The notes: generated by a model not told the origin, from the letters alone. Shown: positions 11,479 to 23,204, numbered from the stretch's first letter. The stretch is DNA of 64,000 nt from Odontocerum albicorne (GCA_949825065.1 OX463856.1:472702-536701), one strand, 5' to 3'. Translations and numbers: made by a program.

Positions 11479-11690
11479 AGGTAATCTCTTTAAGAGCCTC
11501 CTTTTCCCATAATGGAATCATATCCCGTTACGGGACTCCCTCTGCGGGAGGAGATGGAGATGTAGATGGAGATCCTCCTTTGGAGCGGGACCGCTCCGAG
11601 CTGGTCTCCAAATTAGATTTCAATAAACCTGCCGAGAAGTACTTCGTCTTCTTCAAAGTATTTCATTATTCTTTTCGTTAATAAATAATA
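11479..11690 (+). CDS. possible exon or transposon ORF, unknown
   Basis: An open frame of about 70 codons starts just after cactccattag (AG acceptor-like) and ends in TAA. It reads through LERDRSELVSKLDFNKPAEK and YFVFFKVFHYSFR. Composition is more balanced than the flanks and the peptide looks protein-like. A short GGAGAT repeat gives an Asp/Gly run. There is no ATG, no partner exon and no family I recognise, so it may be a degraded transposon ORF. Confidence 0.2.
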
Positions 11691-12014
11691 AATATTGATT
11701 AATAAATTCCATCGCACTGTTCACCTGTCAGGGTTGGCGGAAAGAACTACAAAAAAAGATCGATAAACTTTTATGTCACGGCATATGCGAAATGATCAAC
11801 GTGGCTTAGTTGATGAAAAGTCTGTCTTTTAACGCGAAAGTTATGAGTTACTCGTTACTTAAAAGGTTTTGAAAATAAGTTTCCATTCAATTTTTTTATA
11901 TGTTAAATGTGCTAATCTTTGTCATTTTTGTTCTTTTCATTTTATCTGTATCTTTTGAAGCCATATTTAAATTAAATATATACATTTCATGACGGTTATT
12001 TAAATATACTCGTA

Positions 12015-12140
12015 CAGTACCCGGCGGTAAGTAATACACATCGGACTTAAGAAAGAGACTGTCGGCTAACTTCGGTTTTGTAGAGCGTTTGTAGAGTTTC
12101 TTTCTTAAGCCCGATGTGTGTTACTTACCGCCGGGTGCTG
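12015..12140. mobile_element. TA-flanked palindromic MITE
   Basis: About 45-bp inverted arms (cagtacccggcggtaagtaa and on, inverse ending at 12140) enclose a 35-bp centre. Both ends are CAG/CTG bordered by TA, as expected of a TA-inserting DNA transposon relic. Confidence 0.75.
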
Positions 12141-12169
12141 TACTAGATATTTTCAAAATTTGCTAAGAT

Positions 12170-12680
12170 CATAGTCAACAACAGTATTTTGTACCAAGTT
12201 TGATATATGTGAGTGCAACGTGGAAAAACGACTAATAGAAGCCGAATAAATGCTGTTGAAATGCGTGTTCTTATAGGAATACATGTTTTGACAATACGTG
12301 TATATGGCAAAATACGGAATGAAGCAGTTAGGGATGTGTGTGAACCTGCGACTAGTGTGTTGAGTAAAATAAAAGGGCACTCTCTGATGGTTTGGGCGCG
12401 TGGAACGAATGAACGAAGAAATACTAAAAAAAAAACAAATATAAAGTGAATGGAAGGTGTGATAGAGAGAGATCAGGAAAAATTAAGATCAAATGTATGA
12501 TATTTTGAAAGAAGAAAATGTTTAAATTCAAATAAATCGTATAAGCAGTATGAGAAGGTGTATGGATGGAAGTATAAGAGGCAAAAGGTTCGTAATCACG
12601 ATTTGAAAGTCTGACGCTATCACTGCTCTGCCTACCCAGACATAGAGACGGTTGGTGGTATGTTTTATATTACAAAATTC
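12170..12680 (+). pseudogene. RTE-type LINE C-terminal fragment
   Basis: The frame reads RINAVEMRVLIGIHVL, then GKIRNEAVRD, and VWARGTNERRNTKKK. These are the conserved R-INAVEMR-L and IRNE blocks followed by the arginine/lysine-rich tail of this LINE family. Later frames are broken and the sequence ends in the 3' block near 12650 (tacccagacatagagacggt). The reverse transcriptase core is absent. Confidence 0.7.
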
Positions 12681-12734
12681 ACTTGTCAGGACAAAGGACT
12701 AAACGGTAAAATTTTAGGCCATAACATCCACGAA

Positions 12735-12800
12735 AGGACGACCTCCGTGGGTTGTCTTCTAACACAGGAGTCGCGAGTCGATTTCCGAAGGTACACAGAT
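12735..12800 (+). mobile_element. degraded SINE head
   Basis: cgacctccgtgggttgtctt resembles the tRNA-like head of the SINE family and a weak B-box (cgagtcgatttcc) follows. Confidence 0.35.
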
Positions 12801-12994
12801 TTTTTTTTAAATATTTCAAGTCTGTTTTACACTTAAAACTTGTTTAACCCATTTAAACTTGGTTGGAAAAGATGTAATTAATTTTTATTAGTATTGTTAG
12901 AAAATTAAAAAAAAAAACAACATGCAACGATGTTTTTTTTTTAAAACTATAATAGTTACATTAAACAAAAACACAACACCCTTCAATACGCTTG

Positions 12995-13245
12995 TTCCAG
13001 TTAAGTCCTGCCTGCGGACCAATCTGGAATAGTTGGATTACGGAGAATCCTCTCTTAACTAGGCCGGCGTCCCCCTAATCCCTCGGGGTCCTATTGCTTC
13101 CCCCTGCCGCGTCCTGCGGCGGCCGGGTGACGGCACCTCCTCGTGACCACAGCTTCCTGTTATCTCGATACTATATCTGGAGAAGCAATCCCCACTTGAT
13201 GACTACCTAGCAGGGAGAACTCATCTCGTGAGTAAACTTCTACGT
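12995..13245. other. GC-rich segment, unassigned
   Basis: About 250 bp is markedly richer in GC and CpG than its flanks (for example ctgccgcgtcctgcggcggc). Both strands have stops in most frames. It may be a transposon piece or a CpG-rich promoter. Confidence 0.3.
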
Positions 13246-13411
13246 GATTTTGATTTATTGAAATGATAGCATTTCTTTTTATTTCAGCTGACTCACAATT
13301 TAACTGCCCGATCTGAGAAAGTCGACTAATATGCTCAGTGTTTAAAGTCAAATACTCGTATGTTTAAACATTCATTTTGTAAATTTAATATGAGTTGCTC
13401 GCGAGGTTTTA

Positions 13412-13663
13412 TGATCATTATAATATTATGTCTTGGGAGATCATTATAATATTATGTCTTGTTCCGTTTTACGAATATGATCATTATAATATTATGTCTT
13501 GTTCCGTTTTACGAATATGATCATTATAATATTATGTCTTGGGAGATCATTATAATATTATGTCTTGTTCCGTTTTACGAATATGATCATTATAATATTA
13601 TGTCTTGTTCCGTTTTACGAATATGATCATTATAATATTATGTCTTGTTCCGTTTTACGAATA
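13412..13663. repeat. minisatellite with two unit lengths (about 26 and 40 bp)
   Basis: All units share gatcattataatattatgtc. Short units end in ttggga and long units in ttgttccgttttacgaatat. The order short, long, long, short, long, long, long suggests duplication of multi-unit blocks. Confidence 0.9.
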
Positions 13664-13954
13664 GCTTGAAGACAACCCTTTCGCGAGGTTTTATCAAAAT
13701 GTATGATTAAATATGGGTATATGAACATAACACTCTACTTAAAGACGAATGTATTACTATAACATATCGAAAGATCTACCGAAGTTTCTTTGTAGTTCGT
13801 TTCCCTTTGGTAAGTCTTCAGCGGTTTTATTATGCGGGAACGTGTCCAATCTTAACTATTTCAATGTTGTCTCAACTATTTCATTTCCCATTTGTCATTT
13901 TGTTAAATTTGGACTCCTTCGAGGATTTTTTTTTACGTACTTGCTGACAGTTAA

Positions 13955-14180
13955 CCTGAGGTGGTACGAGTGTATGTGGGTTTACTTTTTATTTTGTTTT
14001 CTGCCATACGTTTTTTTGCTTTTTATTTTATTCATTTATTCTTTAATCTAGATATACGGGGGCTGGGGATGGAAGCTCTTCGATGCCCTTGCGGTCGGGC
14101 TTGCCCTACATTGGTAGGGTGTATCTCGGCCGGGGGAATGTTTGTGGGATGAGCCCGGACCTTTTAATGTCTTCTCTCTT
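13955..14180 (+). mobile_element. LINE/SINE-like 3' end, copy 1
   Basis: Contains ggtagggtgtatctcggccg and gatgagcccggaccttt, aligned with the copies at 14.2 and 17.1 kb. It is truncated by the following copy, so the two lie head to tail. Confidence 0.6.
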
Positions 14181-14183
14181 GAA

Positions 14184-14470
14184 TGTATTTTTTTTGTAAT
14201 CTATTTATTTTCTGTGTTTTTTTTTATATTCTTGTTCTACGTGTTCAAGGGTGTGGGCTGAAAAACATCTGGTGTCCCCGTGGCTGGGTTCGCCCTATAT
14301 TGGTGGGATGTATCTTGGCCGAGGGGATGTTATTAGATGAGCCCAGACCTTTTGATAGCTTCTGTATATAATGTATTATCTGCAATTTATGTATTTTAGA
14401 AGTGTTATTTAAATATATTTTGTACATACTATGTTGCAGTCAATAAACCTATATTTATTTATTTATTCAA
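14184..14470 (+). mobile_element. LINE/SINE-like 3' end, copy 2, with ATTT tail
   Basis: Blocks tggtgtccccgtggctgg, gatgtatcttggccgagg and tgtacatactatgttgcagt are followed by AATAAA-like sequence and a TTTATTTATTTATT tail, the mark of a retrotransposon 3' terminus. No ORF is preserved. The family name is not known to me. Confidence 0.65.
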
Positions 14471-14558
14471 TCTAATGACTGCAACCACTAATTAACTATC
14501 CTTACGCGCGACTTATTTTATGTTTTGTAATTTTTCAATAAGAGTAAGTTTGACTCCC

Positions 14559-14672
14559 GAGCTAGAGCTAGAACTAGAGCTAGAGCTAGAGCTAGAGCTA
14601 GAGCTAGAGCTAGAGCTAGAGCTAGAGCTAGAGCTAGAGCTAGAGCTAGAGCTAGAGCTAGAGCTAGAGCTC
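14559..14672. repeat. (GAGCTA)n microsatellite
   Basis: About 18 hexamers in a row. Each contains the self-complementary AGCT and CTAG, so the run can fold on itself throughout. Confidence 0.95.
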
Positions 14673-14944
14673 CCTTAAGGAGAGTCTGGTGGCGATATTT
14701 AAATGGTCATTTTATTAGAATTGTTATGAAAACTACATAAAAATAAATAAATTTAAAAAATAGTTTACGCATGACAAGTTGTATGAGTGTGAAGCAAGCG
14801 AGAGTTGTGCGCTTGGATATAAATGTTCTCACTGCCTACTCCGCAAGACACGGTGTTATATTATGATATGTATAGTATGTAAATTAAGAAATAGAAATGA
14901 ATACATTATATTAAAAATTATAAAATATTTTTTTAGGTATGTAC

Positions 14945-15130
14945 ATACTACCACGTTTTTCCCCTATATTGGTAGGTACAGAGCGTAGAACACCAGACCT
15001 TCCTATCTCAATACACATCTTTAGCCTATTTCACATCCATACACCTTCACATACAACTCCTCCGATTGATCTGAATTTCTACATTTCCTCCTTTCAAAAT
15101 TCGTTTGTCAAAAATAACATATTAGCGTAG
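14945..15130 (-). pseudogene. RTE-type LINE 3' end
   Basis: Plus-strand blocks ccatacaccttcacatacaa and catttcctcctttcaaaatt are the complement of the LINE 3' region seen at many places in the window. 14673-14944 shows nothing. Confidence 0.5.
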
Positions 15131-15285
15131 GCATAGCTTAATACTAGTACCATTTTTTATTTTCCCGTGGTGGAGTGTGCGGAGGACAACAATTCTTTAC
15201 GCCATTTTTTTCGGCTACCGTTTTAAAATAGACAATTCATTCAATATTCATTATTTGCAGTTCCTCATCGTTTGTGTTGTCAATA

Positions 15286-15400
15286 CACCTATACCTCGCT
15301 ATACAGCCGCTCTTTATACGGCATTTCGCTATAACGGCCTTTTTAATTATGAATTTTTTTTTATTTACGGCCCACAATGTTTTCTTATACGGCCAAAAAA
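15286..15400. mobile_element. possible pogo/Tigger-type terminal region
   Basis: acctcgctatacagccgctc and catttcgctataacggcc, with repeated CGCTATA/ACGGC motifs, resemble terminal sequences of pogo-like DNA transposons. The other end is not visible. The CpG-rich stretch to about 15640 is otherwise unassigned. Confidence 0.3.
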
Positions 15401-15802
15401 AATGCTGCACTGTTAAGAGTATACTCACTGAGATTATTTGAATCGACTCATGTCGCGATTCAGAATCCGCGCTGCACAGATTCATTGTTCGGATTCAGCC
15501 CAGATGCTACTCCGCGACACCACACCAAGATTCATGGTGCGATTCAGCCCTTTGCGAAAAATGACGGAAGTTGCTCTGTCGAGAATTTCCCTAGCTCGTT
15601 TTTATATAATCAAGAATAGTAATAAGCGCAATAAAAAACGACAAAAAAGATGGTGGGTTCGAAAATGATTTCATGGCGGGAATCAGTGTGGAAATGATAT
15701 TTTGGACACGTCAACATGTTTGACATGTTCTTCATCAGATTAAAACCCTTAACCTTAACCTTGAACCAGAAAAGGACTATTTTTTACTTCTCCTTTTTTG
15801 AG

Positions 15803-16383
15803 TACCAATATGAATCGTACCCAAGGACGCCGGGCCAAAGACAAGCCAATATGAATCGTACACAAGGACGCCGGGCCAAAGACAAGCCAATATGAATCGT
15901 ACACAAGGACGCCGGGCCAAAGACAAGCCAATATGAATCGTACCCATGGACGCCGGGCCAAAGACAAGCCAATATGAATCGTACCCAAGGACGCCGGGCC
16001 AAAGAAAAGCCAATATGAATCGTACCCAAGGACGCCGGGCCAAAGACAAGCCAATATGAATCGTACCCAAAGACGCCGGGCCAAAGACAAGCCAATATGA
16101 ATCGTACCCAAGGACGCCGGGCCAAAGACAAGCCAATATGAATCGTACGCAAGGACGCCGGGCCAAAGACAAGCCAATATGAATCGTACACAAGGACGCC
16201 GGGCCAAAGACAAGCCAATATGAATTGTACCCAAGGACGCCGGGCCAAAGACAAGCCAATATGAATCGTACGCAAGGACGCCGGGCCAAAGACAAGCCAA
16301 TATGAATCGTACACAAGGACGCCGGACCAAAGACAAGCCAATATGAATCGTACCCAAGGACGCCGGGCCAAAGACAAGCCACT
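15803..16383. repeat. 41-bp minisatellite, 14 copies
   Basis: Strict 41-bp periodicity (caatatgaatcgtacccaag and on). 41 is not a multiple of 3 and the unit has no stop on the minus strand, so all three minus frames stay open for about 200 codons. They encode the same 41-residue repeat in different registers. I do not regard any as a demonstrated gene. Confidence 0.95.
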
Positions 16384-16644
16384 TATTAATTTAACCACAG
16401 AGCTCAGTATTGTATTAATTAGTAATTATCAACATTTCTTGTTTCTAGGCCCAAATTAACCACTTGAAAAAAATTAAGTTAATAAAATGAATGTGGTCGC
16501 AATAATATCTTGTCAATTTTTCATTTCAGATAAACCACATTTCGTAGTATTATACTCGTATGTCCTGGGATATCTCGTAGTATGCGGAATGTAGATTTTA
16601 TCTTATTGCATCTGTAGGATCTAACGTGAATCTATTTTCAATAA

Positions 16645-16900
16645 TAATCGGTATTGACGTATGGTTGGGAGTCACGGTAGAGGACGAACGAGAAAAGAAT
16701 GGTTGAACCAAGTCGATGAACTTTTGAAAGAAAGAAAATAAAGAGTGAGAGAAACATAAGAAGCTGCATGAGAAGACGTCTGAATGTGAAGGAGGCGAAG
16801 GAAGTATGTCGTCATAGAAAAGTAGGCCTCTCTAACATCTCTGTCTATCCCAACAGGGAAATGACCTGACGGTAAGTATGTAGTATCGAGATTCATTTAT
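16645..16900 (+). pseudogene. RTE-type LINE 3' end
   Basis: Blocks gacgaacgagaaaagaatgg, gaaagaaagaaaataaagag and agaagacgtctgaatgtgaa are followed by the ctctgtctatcccaacaggg 3' block and a short end. 16384-16644 and 16901-17111 show nothing but one TACTCGTA each. Confidence 0.55.
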
Positions 16901-17111
16901 ACACCCATCACTGTATAAATATCCGGCGGGACTATTAACGGAGGGCCACCTTCAAGCCGAGGTAGAAATGAAGAGTAACGCTTTTGTTTAAATTATACCC
17001 TTTATACAACTGAGGCTAAAGTTGAGAATATACGAGTTTATGGTTCGCTGTCACAATATATACTATATGATTCGCTGTCATAATACTCGTATAGTATATA
17101 TGTCGAATATA

Positions 17112-17410
17112 TATGGTTCTCTCTTGAATGTATTTTTTTTTATCTATTTATTTTCTGTGTTTTGTTATCTTCTTGTTCTACGTGTTCCAGGGTGTGGGAT
17201 GAAAAACATCTGGTGTCCCCGTGGCTGGGCTCGCCCTATATTGGTGGGGTGTATCTTGGCCAGGGGGAGTTATTAGATGAGCTCAGACCTTTTGATAGCT
17301 TCTGTTTTTTAATGTATTCTCTTTTTAATGTGTTTTTGAAATGTGTCTAAATGTATTATGTACATACTATGTTGCTATCAATAAACCCGTATGTATTTAT
17401 TTTATTTACA
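17112..17410 (+). mobile_element. LINE/SINE-like 3' end, copy 3
   Basis: About 85-90 % like the copy at 14.2 kb over nearly 290 bp (tggtgtccccgtggctggg, tgtacatactatgttgc), again with an AATAAA and a TATTTATTTTATTT tail. Confidence 0.65.
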
Positions 17411-18029
17411 TCTCAATGAACCAGGAAACATCTCGTGTGATCGAGACTTTTGAGATGTGTCTCTAGAGACGTATCTTCAAGATATCCTGGAATCGTGGTG
17501 AAAATGTAAAGCTTTTGAACGAACACATACATATGTATAAGAACCAAAAACTATTTAAAACTGTAAAACTGCGCGAGTTATGCAGTATATAAACAGTCAC
17601 ACAATAAGAGTCACAACATATTATACATTATAACATAACTAATAAAGAAATGGAGAAAAACGTCGCCTATCTTGACCTCACGTGTAGAACTTGCAGAAAT
17701 GATTTGTATTCAATTCTACTGAGTTTTTCCGGGTTATATTGTAAATAATATAAAGATTGCAATTATGGTGGCACATTTCCCATACGGTACCTAAAAGAAA
17801 AAGAAGAAGAATCTCTTCCAATCAACTAGATGAAGGAACTTATGTTATGTGATAAAAAAAATTAAATCAATGTTCATTAGTACAAAATTCAAAACCAATA
17901 TAAAAAAAAAGAAAATGGAAAATCATACATCTGTGAAATAAGGGAAGGACGTTGAAGATAAAAAATAAATCGAGAATAAAGCACGTCGCATTACTTATTT
18001 GAAAAGAGGTGTTATGAATTTTTGCTTGA
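17411..18029. other. no feature seen
   Basis: AT-rich, with no splice-bounded ORF and no repeat I can name. Confidence 0.45.
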
Positions 18030-18310
18030 AATATGTCAATTACAAACCTTATGTCGTCCGCACCCTATCGGGGAACTACGGGTTTAATTCCTTTTGGTGC
18101 AAAATTCTATTCAAAAGGTTACATAATAGTTTTCAATAAGTCACATTAACATATTTTCGGTTGGTTGAAAAGGATTCCAACAAGCCAATGGTTTCTTCAG
18201 ATTGTACTGTATAAAACGAATGTGTAGTAAAAGAACACGGAATGGGCCTAACGTTAGTTGGCAACTGGTTACAGAGACAGCTTGTGTGGATGGTGAAGGT
18301 GACGTAAAAA
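18030..18310 (+). mobile_element. SINE copy, plus orientation
   Basis: A tRNA-like head with a B-box (acgggtttaattcc) is followed by the family body, here tcggttggttgaaaaggattccaa in degraded form. It ends near gtatggtgaaggtgacg-like sequence. Confidence 0.45.
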
Positions 18311-19387
18311 AAAGCGGTGATTTGGAAAACCAATAGAATATTTCTGCTTGAGCGTAGCGTAAGTATGTGATGTTAAAGACACTGAATATTTTCCGCGATA
18401 TAAGAGGGGATTGCGGGACAGTTGAATATGAGAATACATGTACATGAACTTTGTGTCTATTTCTCACAATCGACCAATTGAGCTATTTGAGATATTTCAC
18501 TGGCAAAGTAACATAATAACCATAAGATTATATTTCTATATTTATAGTTTTTGCGCCGTACTATATTTCATTAAATTAGTATCCAGACGTGACGGGTTTT
18601 ATTCCCAACGGATTGAAAAATAATTTTATTTTAATTAGTTTTTCCATTTGTATTTGTTGTTATACTCGCGCTTAGTAGCTACCTAACATACCTAACATAA
18701 ACTCCAAGAACTTAATAATGACACAGTACTTCGTGAGTCGTCCATATTTTTCATATTAAGTTGACCTCAGTGGCGTACCGCAATAATTGTTGATTTCTAT
18801 TCTGAAATCATCATTTCCACTATCGATGCTGCAAACCATATTATTTACAATATTAATAGCTTCAAATCCCTCGATTGATTGCAAAAAAGTAAAATGTTTA
18901 TTTGACGACGGATGGAGTACACGCATGTGCTTCTCAAAAGTTTAACATATAATTTTTAAATTACGCATACATTTCATTTTGTTCTTCAATAACATCAGTA
19001 TTACTAACATACTAAAGTTTTCAAAATGACCTGTTACTGAAAGTGTGAAGGCCTAAAAATCTAAATAATGGATTTTTTCAGTTTCAGCGTTAACTTTGTA
19101 ATACTCATAATTAAAATATTAAACAAAAAATTTAATGAAAATAAAGCTGTTAAGAAATACCAAAAAATGCATCGGTAACCTAATTAACACGCCTACCAAC
19201 CAAGCCGTCGGTTACGGGTTCGATGAAGCTTCTGGATGAATATTAAAATAATATAAATAAAATTATCAATTTACATCTTATTTCTTTCATAATATTTTTG
19301 TGTTACTTGAAATTTTGTTTTACTAAAAAAGTAACTTTCATAGATAGTATTTATTTTAATCTTAATCATTAAACCTTCACTCAATGT
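18311..19387. other. no gene seen; one tRNA-like scrap
   Basis: Only a possible SINE head near 19190-19235 (gttacgggttcgatgaag) is visible; the remainder is AT-rich. Confidence 0.4.
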
Positions 19388-19722
19388 TGATATATCCAAG
19401 TACTCTTATTCGGGTATATATACATGGAAATAGAGCAAATATCCAAGTACTCTTATTCGGGGATATCTACATGGAAATATAGCAAATATCCAAGTACTCT
19501 TATTCGGGTATATATACATGGAAATAGAGCAAATATCCAAGTACTCTTATTCGGGGATATCTACATGGAAATATAGCAAATATCCAAGTACTCTTATTCG
19601 GGTATATCAACACGGAAATAGAGCAAATATCCAAGTACTCTTATTCGGGTATATCAACACGGAAATAGAGCAAATATCCAAGTACTCTTATTCGGGTATA
19701 TCTACATGGAAATAGAGCAAAT
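19388..19722. repeat. 47-bp minisatellite, 7 copies
   Basis: Units aaatatccaagtactcttat and on. Copies alternate between gggtatatatac/gagc and ggggatatctac/tagc variants at the 5' side, giving a 94-bp higher-order period there. Confidence 0.92.
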
Positions 19723-19818
19723 AATTTAAAATGTAAAATTATTTAGTTTATGAAAAAAAAAAAAATTTTCTATTCTTTTTTTATTAAAAAAAATTACTTA
19801 AAAACCAATTTTCAAATA

Positions 19819-19990
19819 TTTGTTCGTTAAATTAAAAGCGTATTTGTTTTTTAAATTAAAACCATATTTGTTCGTTGAATTAAAAGCATATTTGTTTTTT
19901 AAATTAAAACCATATTTGTTCGTTAAATTAAAAGCATATTTGTTTTTTAAATTAAAACCATATTTGTTCGTTAAATTAAAAGCATATTTG
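19819..19990. repeat. 48-bp minisatellite, about 3.5 copies
   Basis: Each unit is two diverged 24-bp halves (tttgttcgttaaattaaaag and tttgttttttaaattaaaac). 19991-20470 is AT-rich with nothing else supported. Confidence 0.92.
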
Positions 19991-20479
19991 AGTACAAAAA
20001 TATTCAATTGATTTTTTAATGAAATATTTAAAATAATTTCTTATTGAAATAAAGTTGATCCTTAAGTGAATTATGTATAACAATGTTAAAAATGTAGTTA
20101 CCTGTGTCAAAGTATCCATTAAAATCAAAGGGAATTCTACGAATAAATCAAAGTTAAGTTTTAAAAAATCTAAATAAAGCTTGCAAAAACATTAAAGTCC
20201 TTAGACAAAACAAACTTACCACAAAAAGCGTTTTTATTCCGCCATATATTAAAAAAGAAAGTTTTATCATTAACGACATAAAAGCTTAAAGTTCATTCGA
20301 AAAGCAGTTTTCACGCGATAAAACTTTTTGAAAAACAACCCGTAGGCTCTTGTTCAAGTCTAATACACAACCTTCACCGAAACCTTCACAAACGGTCCAA
20401 GTTTCTGGTGAAATATTCATAATCCCAAACATAAACATTTAAATTCATTAAAACAAAGCGCGAGACTCGGAAAAAAGTT

Positions 20480-20800
20480 CAGTTAAAAAGTTTTTCGCCA
20501 AGAGAGGTGAGACTCGGGATTCGGGAGTGTGTGAAGTCCGTGGCATTCGGACAGAGTGCCGGCGTGCTACTGCCGAGTGAGGCGCGCCTCGGGGAAGCCA
20601 GGCTGTAGGCTGTAGGCTCTAGGCTGTGGGCTGTGGGACATGCGCGCCGCGACGCCCCAGCGGCACTGTGAAGGATAACGAGCCCGTAGCTCGGGACTCC
20701 CACTATCAATGAATGGATACAGACAGGGTTTCTGTTCTGTGGGAAAACAGAACAGTTCTGAAGGCCAACTAGAGTAAGGACCGGTTTCGGAAAGGGTTCG
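20480..20800. promoter_or_regulatory. CpG-rich island, possible promoter or 5' exon
   Basis: In very AT-rich surroundings, 20505-20700 is rich in G, C and CpG (gaggcgcgcctcgggg, tgcgcgccgcgacgccccag) and holds a ggctgtag/ggctgtgg run at 20600-20640. No long ORF with splice sites is seen on either strand. A CpG-rich transcription start or an untranslated first exon would fit; so would an old GC-rich repeat. Confidence 0.3.
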
Positions 20801-20894
20801 CTCAGGATTTTTTAGCAATTGTATTGAAATATTATTTTCTTTATATACAATTACATTTAAACCTAGAGGATTTTTTTGCCAACATGTTAGCACA

Positions 20895-21520
20895 CCATCA
20901 AGTCATCTCAGAAGGCAGAAATGGCAGTGTCAGACGTTCCTATTTCGATATACATATTTCATCTCACCGCATCAATACCCCGTCTCATATAACTCCTACA
21001 ATCTCACTGATACAAAATATTATCACTTGATCCAATCATGCTTTTCTTGATATTCCTCAACCGCGCCCTTGACTCACATTTTCGCTGAATGTTTATTTCT
21101 TTAGTATTTCATTCTAACCATCTCAGAGTGCTCTTCATAATCTTACACAACATATCAGTCTTACACATTCATCACTTCATTCCGTATTCTGTCATATATT
21201 ATTAGCCCACGTATTATTTTAGTAAACTTATGTTTACAGCATTCATTCGACTCTTTTCAGTAATTTTCCACGTCCACGTATCACTCCCACATATCGAAGA
21301 TGGTCCTTAAATAGATTTGTATATTTGATGATCCTTAAATATTATCATCTTAGCAGGTTTTGATAATGCCTGGTTCGAGTTTATATATTGACTTTGTTTC
21401 CTATCGCTACACGCTATTCTATATCGCTGGTAACTCTTCTATCATCTGAGAAAAAAAACCAGCCTAAAAGCAGAATTACCCGACGTAAAGTTTCTTTTCC
21501 CAATTTTTCACTGTCATCAG
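20895..21520 (-). pseudogene. RTE-type LINE, C-terminal and 3' region
   Basis: Plus-strand blocks in order are tatttcatctcaccgcatca, atgcttttcttgatattcct, catctcagagtgctcttcat, ttttccacgtccacgtatca and tgactttgtttcctatcgct. They match other minus-strand copies of the family, but no long frame survives. Confidence 0.6.
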
Positions 21521-21659
21521 ATTGGATTTTGCAAGATTCGTTCTCGGGTCTTTTTATTCACATCTCTCATACAGGCTGGTGGATTTCTGTCGTATGCCAA
21601 TCTCTTTCTACTTACCAGAAAATATTAAAAATACATACGTCCATCACATCATCTCCCTG

Positions 21660-21890
21660 ATAGCGTGGGTAAAGAGGACAGATCCCCAAATTTTCTAATC
21701 TCGACATGCATATTTCTCCTCTTCTTCATTCATACACCTTATCATAGAACTCCTGCGACGTATATGACTTTCTACGTTTCCTTCTTTCAAAATATAATTC
21801 ACTTGATCTAACCGTACTTTTCTTAGTTTTTCTTTCTCACACTTTCCACCGACATTTACAAACATATTAACAGCTTGCCCATCCATTAAC
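21660..21890 (-). pseudogene. RTE-type LINE 3' end, second copy
   Basis: Minus-strand frame reads EKEKLRKVRLDQVNYILKEG and VESHIRRRS, the K-VRL-QV--IL-EG block before the 3' end of this family. It is bounded at 21660 by the 3' block tgggtaaagaggacagatcc. Confidence 0.6.
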
Positions 21891-22019
21891 GGAGGGAATC
21901 GTGAAACTAAGAACATAAAATTTAATGAAAAGAAAGGAGAAAAATTAAGAAAAAGGACTTTTTTACAACATAACATATATATTTTAATGTGACACGAAGA
22001 TAAAAGGTTTATAGCAGCT

Positions 22020-22125
22020 AGGGTAGGTACTAAACTTCACGTATCGAGGATCGCACCCCCTGAAAGAGCTTCTCACACCCTGAGGGGTACGTGCAACTCC
22101 GGCTAAGAGCCACTGTTCTAGACCC
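22020..22125 (-). mobile_element. hAT-like terminal fragment
   Basis: On the minus strand, cagtggctcttagccggagt, cacgtacccctcagggtg and tttcagggggtgcga form the start of a hAT-type non-autonomous element. The partner end is not found. 22126-22554 shows nothing further. Confidence 0.4.
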
Positions 22126-22554
22126 ATAATCTCATTAAAATATGGTCATTAAAATGACCTGAATATAGGACCGGTGGATCTTCACTGTTCAGAAATGTAT
22201 GGAAACTTTAAACAAAAATGCAGGATTGTGAAAAAAAAACGCTAACCAGGTTTTAAATCTTGAAGAAAAGTGCAAGAGAACTCTTAAGTTCATACTACGA
22301 GTATTTGAGTGATGTTACGAGTACATTAAAACGTTTGGATCCCTTTGAGTTATGTTTCGTTCCTAAATGGTGTTAAAATGGATAAATATAAATGAATGTC
22401 TTTTTCCTCTTAGGGAATGCCTTTAATGTGAGGTTACTTCCAAAATGGTGTTAACTAACATTCCTTGATTTTTGATTATTACGTGTCGTGAAGGTGTTTT
22501 CATAAATGTAATACCTCTAGATCACATATACAAACAAACTATCAAACCATTTCC

Positions 22555-22801
<247 letters not shown>

Positions 22802-22887
22802 TTTATAAATTTAATGAGACTGTCACTAATACTTTTATTAGAATGTAACAGAAACAACTAATATTTACGTAACGGGCCTAGTATTCA

Positions 22888-23018
22888 CCATAGCTAGAGA
22901 GCATTCACCATCTCTAGAGAGTATTCACCATCTCAAGAGAGTTGTCACAATATCTAAAGAGTATTCACCATCTCCAGAGAGTATTCACAATCTCTAGAAT
23001 GTTCACCATCTCTAGAGA
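22888..23018. repeat. about 20-bp minisatellite, 7 degraded copies
   Basis: Units gagtattcaccatctctaga with single-base variants and one short unit. Confidence 0.8.
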
Positions 23019-23204
23019 GCAATATGTTTATCTAGCCTTTATTGTTTGTTTATCTAGCCTTCATCATTTGTAAACACTCCTTCGACAGACAAATTGGTTA
23101 TGACGTCTATACTCGTAGCATTTGAAAGTTAAATTGTGTACATTGATATCTTCTAACAAAGAAAAAAAACTCTTATTAATTAATTTGCTGGGTCGCTAGA
23201 TTAT

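Noticed and set aside
15755..16398. Three overlapping ORFs of about 200 codons as genes
   Set aside because: They are the same 41-bp repeat read in three frames; no start context, splice site or codon bias supports translation.
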